Source: Omphalotus guepiniiformis (taxonomy: Eukaryota; Basidiomycota; Agaricomycetes; Agaricales; Omphalotaceae). Taken from it: 64,000 nucleotides of DNA. Under the pieces are notes generated by a model that was given only the letters and a program-made list of their open reading frames with translations, made no database searches and had not been told where the DNA came from. Position numbers and translations under genes: made by a program. The DNA lies in the NCBI GenBank assembly GCA_028554645.1, contig JAQOOI010000058.1:620001-684000 (forward strand), in the 5' to 3' direction. This document shows, one piece after another, positions 46,297 to 57,800 of the stretch (positions are counted from its first letter, which is position 1; the number at the start of each line of letters is the position of its first letter).

Positions 46297-49200
46297 ATGT
46301 CATCTATCTGCCTGGCTTGCAACAAGGTCTTTGCATCCAAACATGCTCTTTCAACTCATTATCCAAATTGCAAAAAGCAAACATCTTCAATGAACAAGTT
46401 GTTTAAACAGGTTAGGCAAGCTAGGGAGAATGTTGATCATAGCATGAGGCCTCAAGATCTGATGGATATGGAGGTTGAAGATGATAGAAATTCACCAGGA
46501 CCATCTAGGGTGTGCCTACACAACTGTTTAATTTGAACATTTGGCTAATGTTTTCTAGGAATTGGTGCAAGAGAATTTACCTGATCAAGAGATGATGGAT
46601 TTTACACACCCTGAGGAAGACCAGCCTGAGTTTCTTCATGAGCCTGAGCCTGAGGATCTTGGCCGTGGCAAGAGAAGTCGAAAACTACCTGCTCGATTTG
46701 AAGACTTTCAAATTTCCTCCCAATCATCTATTATCAGGCGCACCAGATCTAGACTTGTAGAGAGTGCCACTTTGCCCATCCCTAAATCTCCAACTCCTAC
46801 TCATGATGCTGATCCTATCCCCAGTGATAGTGCTCAATCTGAGTTTTTAGAACGTGTCTTCATAAAGACTGAGCCCAATGACTGGGGTCTTTTTCGTGTT
46901 TATGAAGATCATATGCCATCTAGAGATCCAGATCAGGATATCAATGCTGCAGATGTTGCAGATGGGTCTACCTTTTCTCATGAAAAGGATCCAAATACTA
47001 AATCTCAAAGACTTTCATCTGCAATGGGGCTGGATCTATCTTCATTTGCACCTAATCCTATCACCACTCTCACACCTTCTGCCACTGAATCTTCCCATGC
47101 TCCTTTCTCAACCATCTCTACCTATCGCTTGATGAATTGGTCATACGAGTCTAGGGTTATCACAGCTAATACCCTTGATTCACTATACACTAATGTGCTC
47201 AGCCAGCCTGACTTTAGTGTTCAGGATCTTGGTGACTTCAGTGCCAAACGTGAGCTCAAGAGGCTAGATGATTTTATGGCATCTCAAAAGCCCTTGACTG
47301 GTTCTGATCTTCCATTTTCAAACTCTGATGTCTGGCACTGTGGAAGTGTTAGTGTTCCCATGCCTTGTACAGGTGTATCTTTTCCATCTGAGAAAGATGC
47401 ACCTAAGCTTGTGATTGATGGCATTTGGTATCGAAAACCTTTGGAAATTCTCAAATCTGCTGTTCAAGATGAATCATTTCTAAAGTATCATCTCAAAACT
47501 TTCAAGCAATTCTGGAAATCTTCAGATTCTACTTCAGCACAACGTGTTCATGGTGAGACTTACATGTCAAACCGTGCCATAGAGCTTGCTCGAGCTGTGA
47601 TAAGCCGTACTGGTTCATCATCTTTGGAAAAGGTGATTGTTTGGATCATGCTTGCATCTGATTCCACCCATCTTGCAAACTTTGGAACTGCATCTTTGTG
47701 GCCAGTATATTTGTATCCTGGTAATCTGACAAAGTATATCCGTGGAAAACCAACTTCTCATTCAGCACATCATTTCGCATATCTCCCCCATGTGAGTAAG
47801 TTTAAAATTTATTGTAGGTCAAGATCTAACACAATTTTTTCTACTATAGCTTCCAGATCTTATCCGTGACATTTATCGTGACTACTATGGAGTCCCACCT
47901 ACTGAGGAGGTTTTGCGCCATCTCAAACGTGAAGTTATACAGGCTGTTTGGGATCTTATTCTTGATGATGAATTCATGGAGGCATATGCTCATGGCATTG
48001 CACTTGAATGTGCTGATACTATTGATCGTCTCATCTGCCCTGAATTCTATATATATTCAGCAGATTATCCTGAAAAGTAAGTTTTATTGTTTTTATAAGT
48101 CTATATATGTTCATGTAAACACACAGAGTTTTATTGGCTTGCACTAAACATCTAGGAAATTGCCTTTGTATTCGCTGCTTGATTGAAAAGTCGCAGGTTA
48201 GCCGTATGGGTAACAAGCTGGATATGCGGCTCCGTGTTGTAAAGCAGCGCATTGATAGCAAAGCTCGCCAAGATAGAGTTGAAACAGCACGCCAGTTTAT
48301 TTTTGAGCAGGGTCGTGGTGTAGAAAGCACAGCAGTGAAACGGCTTCTTGATAATGAATCTCTAGTTCCAACAAGGGTAAGATAGTTTTTCATCATTAGT
48401 ATTGAAGCTAATTTTCTTTATTTAGAATACCTTCTCTGATCGGTTATTACCATTTGGACACAATTATTTTTCACTTTTTGCAGTTGATCAACTACATGAA
48501 TTTGAGCTTGGTGTTTGGAAGAATATCTTCTCCCACCTAATTCGGATTTTGTATGCCCTAAAGGATGAGTCTATAGCTGTAATAAATCAACGGTATGGTT
48601 TTTTTTTTTTTTTTTTTTTCCTACAAGACTATTCAAAAAAGGGAATTTCAGATATCGCTTGGTACCTACATTTGGCAGGACAACAATTCGGAGATTCCAT
48701 AACAATGTTGCAGAAATGAAGAAACTTGCAGCAAGAGACTTTGAAGATATCTTACAGGTAAGTTGTAGTATAAACCAAAAGCCAATTTCTTACTACAATC
48801 CCAATCAAGTGCTCAATGCCTTGTTTTGAGGGTTTACTTCCTTCAAAGCATGATGCAGCTGTTCAAGATTTGCTTTTTGTTTGCCTTGAATGGCATGCCT
48901 ATGCAAAACTTCGAATGCAGACAGATTCCACTATCTGCTCATTTGAGGATGCTACTGCAAATCTTGGTAAAAGTATTCGCAGCTTTGCTAAAAAGACCTG
49001 TGTTGCATTTGAAACACAAGAACTTCCACGTGAAGTAGAGGCTCGCAATCGTCGTCAGATTGGCAAAACTTATCAGCCTTCTGATAATCCAAAACTCTCA
49101 CCAAAATCACGTAACTTCAATATGTCAACTGCAAAGCTGCATTTTCTTGGAGACTATCCAAGCTCTATCCGGTACTACGGTACCACAGACTCATACACTA

Positions 49201-50529
49201 CTCAGATTGTGAGTTTTCTTACATTTTTATGTTCAAATCAATAATCTGTTTGTTGATAGAGTGAGTCACAACATCGAGAGGTGAAGCGGTTCTATCAGAG
49301 AACCAATAAACATCACCATGAAAGCCAAATTGCAAGGCATGAACAGCGTCAGCGTATCTTACGAAAGATCAAGCAACGGACCGTAACAGCTCCAAAGAAA
49401 AAATCAAGAAAGCGACTTGCTCTCAAATTCAGTGATACTGAACCATTGCCCAAAACAGACCCTCATATGCGTTATCAAATAGCAATTGGACAACGTTTTC
49501 CTGAAGATCTCTCTGTTTTTCTGGAAAATGATGAGGATATAGCTTTACAAGTAAGACAGAAATTCCACTAATGACTTATTGATAATCTGATTATGGTCAT
49601 GGTATAGGATTTTCTTCCAAAGCTCAAGGATCATATTTTGCACTGCCTTTTGGGTTCTGACTCAGCAACAGTGTACTCTGATCAAGAACGGTCACATTTA
49701 ACATTTCAGAATGATCGTCTATACAGACACAAGGTAGTCCGAATCAACTACACTACCTATGATCTTCGAAGGGCTCAAGATTCCATCAATCCTCGTACTC
49801 ATCCTGATATAATGTTGCTATCATCTGATGCTCATTTACCCAACACTCACCCATATGTCTATGGCCGTGTTGTTGGGATATTCCATGCAAATGTCCGTCT
49901 TAGAGGCAATATCAAGACAGGAAAACAAACCATCTCAAAACGCATTGACTTTCTCTGGATTCGCTGGTATGAACTGGATACATCACACAAAGCTGGCTGG
50001 AAAGCTAAACGTCTCTATCGTTTGCACTTTGCAACTGGAGGGACCAGTTTCAGTTTTGTTAATCCAGCAGATATCATTCGAGGAGTTCATCTTATTCCAG
50101 GTTTTCATTATAAGGTTCCTGATGAATTAGTACTACCGGGTGATTCTATTGCTCGTCAATTGGAGGTGTTGACAATTGAGGGCAATAGGGTATTGGAAGA
50201 TGATGATTGGGCTTACTATTATGTGAATATGTATGTTATCATTTCATTATTCCAGCTATAAGTAGCTAATAACTCTCAGGTTTGTTGATCGAGATATGAT
50301 GATGCGGTTCAGAGGTGGTGGCATTGGTCATCTACAGTTTCATGAGCATCTGCACTATTTTGAGAAGGATGCTGGATTAGATGCTCAGATATTACCTGAG
50401 TATGATTCAGATGGTGAGACTGTAGCTGAGAGTGACCAGAGTGATGACAGATCAGATGTGGATTCAAATGAAGATAACATGTCAGATGTAGAGGGAGAGC
50501 AGGAGGAGGAGGAGGAAGAAGAGGAAGAA

Positions 50530-50561
<32 letters not shown>

Positions 50562-50697
50562 AGAAGAGGAGGAGGAGGAAGAAGAGGAGGAGGAGGAGGA
50601 AGAGGAAGAAGAAGGAGAAGAGGTAAAGGTAAAGGAACTTGGACCTGAGGATGGTGAGGAAAGTGAGAATAGTGATGAAGGATCTGAAGGCTTGTAA
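46297..50697 (+). CDS. Plavaka-like transposase
   Basis: Ten exons (46297-46509, 46559-47791, 47850-48076, 48127-48376, 48426-48592, 48652-48757, 48810-49208, 49260-49550, 49608-50230, 50280-50697) give 1308 residues with every join in phase and no frame damage. The N-terminus has a C2HC-like finger (C5, C8, H21, C25). The conserved core follows: WYRKPLEILKSAV, FKQFWKSSDST, LASDSTHLANFGTASLWPVYL, DLILDDEFMEAYAHGI, CLCIRCLIEKSQVSRMG, FSLFAVDQLHEFELGVWK, and YRLVPTFGRTTIRRF. A DFLWIRWYELD-type region comes near the end. The C-terminus carries more than 45 nearly unbroken glutamates (50505-50625). It would cut and move the surrounding element. The fifth intron contains a T run of about 20. Confidence 0.9.
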
Positions 50698-50854
50698 TAT
50701 CTATACTAGATGTTTTTTACACTTCAATGTAAACTAATATTTATATGTCAAAATTGTTTGCTGGCTGGGTTATGTTATATTATCTTGCAATTCTCAAAAC
50801 ACAATACACTAAGCCAAAATAATAGATTGACTTTATAATAAACTTATATAAATA

Positions 50855-51055
50855 TTACCTGAGTCAACAATAGTTGTGAGATGTTGTAAGGGTGTTATAT
50901 AGATGCTACATGAGTCCACAATGATTTTGAAATGTTGTAAGGGTATTACATAGTTGTTGTATGAGTTCAGAATGATTGTGAGGTGTTGTAAGAGTGTTGC
51001 ATAGATATTATTCAAAACTACAATAAGTCTGAGGTGTTGTAAGAATGTTACATAT
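50855..51055 (+). repeat. Right subterminal repeat array of the transposon
   Basis: Four units of about 58 bp with the core GATGTTGTAAGGGTGTTA or close variants, each preceded by a GAGT-type phrase. Read on the minus strand the core contains CCTTACAACA, as in the left array. Between the transposase stop and this array (50698-50850) the DNA is AT-rich with nothing else seen. Confidence 0.75.
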
Positions 51056-51206
51056 AAAAATTATTATTTGCTTCTGTTATCAGAGTGTTTTTATGTCTAA
51101 TATCATTTCATGACTTATAAGATTTATACAATATGATTATTTTTGCACAAAAAGATACTAGGACAGTGCAATCCTAGCAACCCTTTGACAACCCATTATA
51201 TGTTTA

Positions 51207-54107
51207 TGTCTATTTTGGTGATGAAGAAGGATGCGGGACTGTAAGACAAGTTTGTATGAATACAACAAATGATAAGGAGAAGGTAGGAAGGGCTCACTGT
51301 TTCAAATATCCTTGAAAGATTATCAATGATCACCTTTGGAGCTTGATGCGCAAACCCCTTTAGTGCATGGTACAATGAACTCGCAAATGCAGCCTTTTCT
51401 TGAGGTATCAGATTCAGATTCTCAATAATCAATGCCACTATTTGAGGAAATTATCAGCCAAGCTGAATGAATCAGAGGAGAAAATGCAGAAGCAATGAAC
51501 ACTTACATGACCTAACCGCAGGTGGAAACCCTGTGATCATCCACATCATTGCTAGCACATTTCGCATCACCGTCATCTTATTACCAGCACTATGAGCAAC
51601 ACTTTCCGCCAAAACATATAGTGAAGAAAGCAAAGCTGCAATCCCCCGCAATGTCTGTTGAGCTTCATGAGGATGCCAGGCTGGGCCGTTGAAGAAAGTT
51701 GTTGCTTTTCCAGTTGGCTTGGTGTTGGTAAGAGAAGATGGATCCATGGTGACCGTAGTGCGTGGTACGACAAACAAGACAAGTGAATTCTGGTCCGATG
51801 ACAAGACTGCACTTGAGCTCATATACCCAGTGGATTGTGCTGACAACAATTCGGAGGGGAAAAGGGTACTGAATGGTGTACAATCACATGTGAGGATAGG
51901 ATAAGATGAGGTGTGCAGGTCTATTTCAGGAGCCCCTTGCGCATGCCATGGATCAAATGACCTCTCCTCAGATTTAGGTGCCATCTGTGGAGACACAGAA
52001 GCAGGAACTGAAGCGGTAGCTGAAGAAAACAATTCGAACCATCGAACACTTCTCTCTGCATGAGCAGAGGATGCACAAACAGATACAAGTGTCCATTGTG
52101 TAAGCCGTACTTCCCTAAGCATTAAAATCAGTACACAGTGGAACCACCATTACACTTCTCAGTACTCACTCAGTTACTGGATCTCTCTGATGCAGCCTAA
52201 CCATCAAACCCGGTATCACATAACCCTCCCCAATCAAAAACTCCCTAACCAATTCTACAATACTCTCTGTCTTCACGGGTATTGATTGTTGACTGACACG
52301 TGAGGAAACAAATAGCCTTTCCGGGATAGGTATATAGTCAATTTTATCACCATGCCAAGCAATGGTAATATAAGCTTGATCCTGTCCTACTCCAGAAGAT
52401 CCCAAAGTGGATGGGCCATGCAATGAGGTGGAATGCTTGTGAAGCAGGTCAAAGTTCAGCTGCTCTCGAGGAAATTTCAGGTAGGAGCAACCAGAGGGGC
52501 ATGGGGCACTTGATGATTGAGGTGTTGAGACCCTGGAGGACTCAGAGGAGAGGTGGAGGTTTAGGCAATGAGCATGGTGGAGATGACCACAGCCAGAGTT
52601 CTATGATGGCCACATGTAAGTGAAGTATATGGTGAAAGGGAGGAAACAGAAAGCATACAGAAACAAGAGGACAGTATATGGGGTCACCAGGATTCATGGT
52701 GGTTGAAAGGAAGTCTCTTTTACATTTAGGGCAAGGAAGACCTGTAATGGAAGATCTTATGAGAAAATAGCCATATAGTAGACATCTGAACACTGAGGAT
52801 ACATACTCAAAGCATCCTCACACACTGAACAATGCTTCTGTAAATCTATTGCATGACAGCCAATAATCAGTAAAAAGTTGTGACCATAGAATCAATAGTG
52901 ACACTTACTTGGCGTGTCCAGCTTGATATGTGAATACGGACACAAATCACCATGAGGACACTTCGAGTTGTTGAGTGAAAGTCGGCAATGCATAGTTGAA
53001 ATTATTCCGTGTTGTTCAATTTCTTCAGCCAGTGCACAAGAGCACACTTCACAGTTTGTCCCTCCACTACCTTTGCACGAACAATCATCATCTAAAGCCA
53101 TGAACTCAGAGCCTGTGGAACGGACAGGCAGATTAAGAACTCGATGAGCTTCAGCTTTGATTGCTCCCTAATTCCAAAAAAAAAAAAGGCAATTCAATGA
53201 TTTGACTCGACCAAAGTCTAGCACTGAGACATACCAAAGTAGTATTGCCACTAACATAGCTTCCACCAAACGCAAGAACACCTATGTTCTCCAATGTTAG
53301 ATCATCGACCCGGACATCATTTGGATGAGACCGAGCATATTGCCATGCCATTTCAGCAGTAACAAAGAGAATTTTCCGTTTAAATTTGGGGGTCTTTGGG
53401 CTCCTGGTCAAGTCGCTCTGAGTACTATCAAGTAAAGTAGCACTATCTGTGATCAAGGGTTCCATGTAGGCTGACACGGACTCAGACTCGGGAAGGCTTT
53501 GAATGACACTCAAGTTTGCAGGAGTCGAAGGAGTAGGAATTGAACTTGACCTTTGCGAGGCTGAGCCACGTCTTTGGGTGGAATTCCTGTGGAATTTAGT
53601 CGAGATACTAGATATGAAGCTTGATATGTCAGATATGACACTGGAGCCCGAAACCGTTGATGACATAGTCCCACTATGCACTGGTGTAGCACTGAATGTA
53701 GTATTTGAAGCGGATGAGTCAATGATTCTTGCAGTTACGATATCTCCTGCTGCAATTGTATCAATGGGACTATGTAAGGCAAACATCAATCCATGATAAT
53801 AATTGTTGAGAAAATGGGTAATCCTCACTCTTGCAGCCGCAGCTCAAAGCCGTCACCTACTTCCAAGCTGATGCTTTCTCTGCTGATGTTGAATGTTGTA
53901 GCAATCTCGTCCAAAAGTTTAGCATTTGAGGATGTAGAAGGTACAGTTATCTAAATCAAGTTGTTGATCAGTCGTCTCCATGAAATCCTACTTCAATTTG
54001 CAAGCACTCACGGCACATTTACGTTTCTTTCTCCCTAGGCTCGGAGAAGAACGCTCATCGAAGACTGACACAAGTATTCGTCGGTTGGGTGTTGAGTCTA
54101 TGTTCAT
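51207..54107 (-). CDS. 5' half of the vWA-E2 protein: N-terminal and RING-like region, interrupted
   Basis: Begins at the ATG at 54107 (MNIDSTPNRRILVSVFDERS). A ubiquitin-like-sized N-terminal domain (to about GDGFELRLQ) is followed by a long Ser/Thr-rich linker. A small domain comes next (FVTAEMAWQYARSHPNDVRVDDLTLENIGVL), then cysteine clusters: DDDCSCKGSGGTNCEVCSCAL, CPHGDLCPYSH, KHCSVCEDAL, LPCPKCKRDFL and GCGHLHHAHCL. Together these suggest RING-like zinc binding. Next come AYITIAWHGDKIDYIPIPERLF and a helical stretch ending SRIFET. A 59-base intron (51239-51297) leads to the exon SRILLHHQNRH, which runs into the transposon at 51206 and would meet a stop inside it. No stop of its own precedes that point, so the frame belongs with 37665-42003. 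Confidence 0.7.
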
Positions 54108-54430
54108 CGGTATTCAAATGAACTAGGAGGACAGTGATGGGGGAAGAAACAGCACCTTGAAGCCGCTAGAGGCTAAGTATAAGTAGCTGGGACGACAGCG
54201 GCATTAGCCGTTGATATGTACATATCTGTTTGTATTCTGGACCTAACTTGGATGAGAGTGACGTACGTCTGTACAGTTTCCGAAACAGCTGTAGGACACT
54301 TGACGCATATACAAATCTAGATGCGCATTCAAACTTCACGTTTCCAGGAATCTAGACACTGTCAAGTATATATAGTCAGAACCAGACATTCTTTTCGAAA
54401 GTTTCGAGAATCATTGTATTCGACAATGAC
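54108..54430. other. Upstream region of the vWA-E2 gene
   Basis: About 320 bp of presumed promoter sequence between the start codon at 54107 and the ornithine decarboxylase relic. No element recognised. Confidence 0.35.
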
Positions 54431-54434
54431 ATAT

Positions 54435-54668
54435 TGGTGGGGGACTTACACAACCAGCTGGGTCAGCTGCATTCTCCTGCTGAGCGTGCGATTGACAGCG
54501 AGACTGAATGCTCTGAATACATACATAGAACTTGCACCGATCGGGAATGTACTGAACAATAGCCTCGGTCAAGACAGCCGCTACGGATCGACTGTAGTCC
54601 CCAGCCGCAGCAGGAGACCGTCTTCGAAGCCGCCGCCGACATCTAGAAGGTCAAAACGACAACCAAAG
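54435..54668 (-). pseudogene. Degenerate fragment of the ornithine decarboxylase gene
   Basis: Aligns with 1345-1620 of the functional gene: shared blocks include TCTCCTGCTGAGCGTGC, AGACTGAATGCT, CAATAGC(T/C)TCGGTCAA, ACAGCCGC, and GTCTTCGAAGCCGCCGCCGA. The copy lacks about 40 bases after the first block and has several small indels that break the frame. It includes the exon/intron junction region (ACTTACACAACC against ACTCACACATAACC), so it arose by DNA duplication and not by reverse transcription of mRNA. It lies about 200 bp from the left end of repeat copy B. Confidence 0.75.
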
Positions 54669-54875
54669 GTAAGTGTGTTACGTAATTAGAGGAAAACGCG
54701 TCTACTCTTGACCGGCGCTTCTGCTAACATCACTCTATGTGGAGGATTTCGTATCACAAACCTTGCTCTGGCAGAGCGCTGTACGCTGTATGCTCCCTCT
54801 TCTCCACTTGCAAATTGTCGACACTCACCCCTCGTCGTCGACCGTCATACCCGGTTCAACGTTCTACGCCGTCGT

Positions 54876-57800
54876 CCCGCTGCTAGCGTTAAACGCTAAA
54901 TCTAAGCTAATGCAACCACCTAGCTTCAGTGCTTCAGCGTTCATGGAATCTATGCGTGCCCGCTTTACGAGTCTGACGAATCTGGCCGTTACTGCATCAT
55001 GACGAAGGCTCGGGTCAACCCAAACCGCCGTTTTTAATTCATATCTCCCTGTCATTGTCAATACGTTAAAGCTCAAGACGCCCTCCCTCAGGCCTCAGGC
55101 AGGAGAGTGCCAGTGCGGCCGAATCTACTTGCGAAGGGCTCGGGACGTGGGTGTGGGCTCTTATCTGTGACTCGGGTGGGAGTTGGGTACCAGAGGCGGC
55201 AGTGGGGGTAAGTTGGGCGGAAAAGATTTGTCACTGTCTTTTGAGAAGTATTGGAGCTAGAGCGCTAGAGGCCGCGGCACTGGATACTGGCTGATACGAC
55301 GATGTGTCGTACTGTAAATCCGACCTGCGCATTCGGGAGGGTCGGCGCACCTTTTAAAACCCCTGTTCCTTCTAGTTCCAGGTTTCGCTCCGTCACCGGG
55401 GACGCACGAGTGACCTTAATTCAGGCCCTGCTGCCTGACGAATTCTCGTATCCATCAGGCTGCCTCTTCCTCTGCCTATTCCTCTTCCTCCACCTCCTCG
55501 TCGACCGTCATCTACTACACATATAGGGAATCCTCCTCTTCTTCCGTCATCTACCACGCATATAGGGAAACCTTCGTCCTCGTCGGACATCTACTATGCA
55601 TAGGGCATAGGCAGGGGAATCCGTGAATTCTTTTCTTGTCCACTTGAACAATCTTGTAATCTTTCCACGGTTTGAAATTGCTACCGGCGAGACGGGAGGG
55701 AGCCTGAGCGAGGGCTGCAGCGAGTAGGGATGCAGGAAATCGGGTTGGTCGCTGGATTCGAGGTTGTTTGAAGATGCGATCGTTTAAGTGTTCAGCAAGG
55801 TGGTGGGAGCGGGAGGGAGGAATCGTGGAGGAAATTTGCGCGGTCAACACAACAGGATGTATAGAGGTGTAGGTGGGCTGTGGACGATTAATCATTGCTG
55901 GGCTCGGTCGGAGAGCAGGTGCTAGCGCTGCGAGGTCGCGCGATGAATTCCGGATTCGGATTTGGGTGGGTCAATGTTCAGGTGGTTTGACATTGTATTA
56001 TTGGTATCGGTGCGGCCTGAAGGAGGCGAGAGGGTTGAATGGAGGAGAGGTGAGATCATCGAATATGTTTGTGGTATCGCGTTGAGAGTCTGACCTTTCT
56101 TTTCTTGGCAGCATACTTCGTACTTCGTGTTCAAGCTTTATGCGGGCCTATCATCGATCAAGACCATCCGGTGGCGATGAGCTGAAACGCTCAGCTAACT
56201 TAATGTGTAGATCATTCTGCTCATGCTGCTTGACGCCTGTCACCCGGCGCGGCGTCTAGGCTAATCCTATATATCATGCACTGGACCCCTGGAGGCTGGA
56301 GTCTGATGCCTAGTGCTTTGAATTCATCTCTACTTCTCCTCATTGACAACACGCTTGTCGACATCATATCCAAAACCAACTTGCAAGGGATACCGCCCAG
56401 GACTGTTGACAATGAATGCCCATTTTACTTTTCTTATCTCGTTCTTACGAGTGAGAGGTTCGAGTGCATGCGAGCTCGTCGGTCGGAGACGTTAGGCCAG
56501 CGTTAGGCGCTGTATCGTATCCGCGTCGAGTCACCATTCGAGACTCGTTGCTTGCTTTAGCGCTTAGCGCTTAGCACTATCTACAACAACGATGACTGGC
56601 GACCTCTCTCATAAAACTCTCCTCTCCTCTTCTATCGAGATATACATTTCTCGCACCTGCACCTGTGCACCTTGTCAATGATTCTCTCTCTGTAAACCCC
56701 TTCCGAGTCATCCCCAGATTGACCTCAGGCTTTGCAATCTGGAACCTGCGTCTGCTGAACCCCAAACCGTCGTTTTCGTCTTTGCCAGTATGGACCAGGT
56801 ATGGACGGACGGACCCCGTGCCCTCGAGTTCTCATTGAAGACAGACGCCCTTCCTTCCTTCGACACCCTCCATTTAACGTCGTCGGTGCTACTTGACAGC
56901 CGGCTCAAAGTGATAGAGATAGATGGGTGGTGAAGCTGTGATGGTTCGTTTCAGTAACCTGAGAGGGAGCGAAGGCGGGAGGGGTTGGTTTTGCGAAACA
57001 CGTTCTTGCGTTTCTGTTACCCATGGACTGTTTGTTGGCATTCGTCGCCTTTGCCGTCCTGAATGCCTAGCTTGCTCCTTATCTCGCGCTAGCTCGTCGG
57101 TCGGAGACGTTAGGGTATCCGCCTCGAGTCACCAATCGAAACTCTTGCTTTAGCGCTTAGCGCTTAGAACTATCTAACACGATGACCTCTCTCATAAACG
57201 ATTAAACTCCTCTCCTCTGCTGTCGAGATGTAGAGATTTCTCGCACCTGCCACCTGTGCACCCTTTCAATGATTCTCTCTCTCCGTAGACCCCGACTCAT
57301 CTCCTCCATTCTAAAATCTCCGTTCCCCTTGATTTTGAACCCAGTACCGTCGTTTTCATCTTTCGGCCAGTATGGACCATCAATAGACAGACGGACCCCG
57401 TGCCCTCGAATGCGATTCCGATTCCGAGTCCCCTTATCATTGAAGTAAAGACGCACTTCCTTCCTTCGACACCTCCATTCAACGTCGTCTCTGCTACTAG
57501 AAAGCCGGCCCAAAGAGATAGAGATAGATGGATGGTGAAGCTGTGATGGTTCGAGGGTTAGTAACCTGAGAGGGAGCGAGGGAGCGAGGATCCAGGAAGA
57601 AAGTGCAGGTGGTGGAGGAGGAGGAGAGGGTGGTGGGTGGTAGGGTTGTAAAACGAACGAGGGGACAACGAGGGGGCGGCAGCGTTGTGCAGTGGCGCTC
57701 GGTTGGAGAATTGAGAGCAGGTGCGATGTGCTGGCGCTGCGAGGTCGCGCGATGGGATTCCGGATTTCGTTCCACGTGTTTGGGTTTTGGGGGCCTTCAG

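Larger units (their letters stand above)
42004..51206. mobile_element. Plavaka-type DNA transposon, about 9.2 kb, inserted in the vWA-E2 gene
   Basis: The boundaries are inferred from an 11-base inverted repeat: TAAACATATAA followed by GGG at 42004-42017, mirrored as CCC, one extra A, TTATATGTTTA at 51192-51206. Inside, arrays of short repeats lie near both ends (42340-42570 and 50855-51055). Both contain CTTACAACA-type cores, in opposite orientation. It carries a DUF6698 gene (minus), a possible small gene and a full transposase gene (plus). No clear target-site duplication is visible apart from a possible TA. Plavaka belongs to the CACTA/CMC group of cut-and-paste elements common in Agaricomycetes. 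Confidence 0.65.

Noticed and set aside
41999..51298. A single 9.3-kb natural intron joining the two halves of the vWA-E2 gene
   Set aside because: The donor is phase 0 and the CGTAG acceptor needs phase 1, so the simple splice is out of frame; an insertion in an exon fits better.
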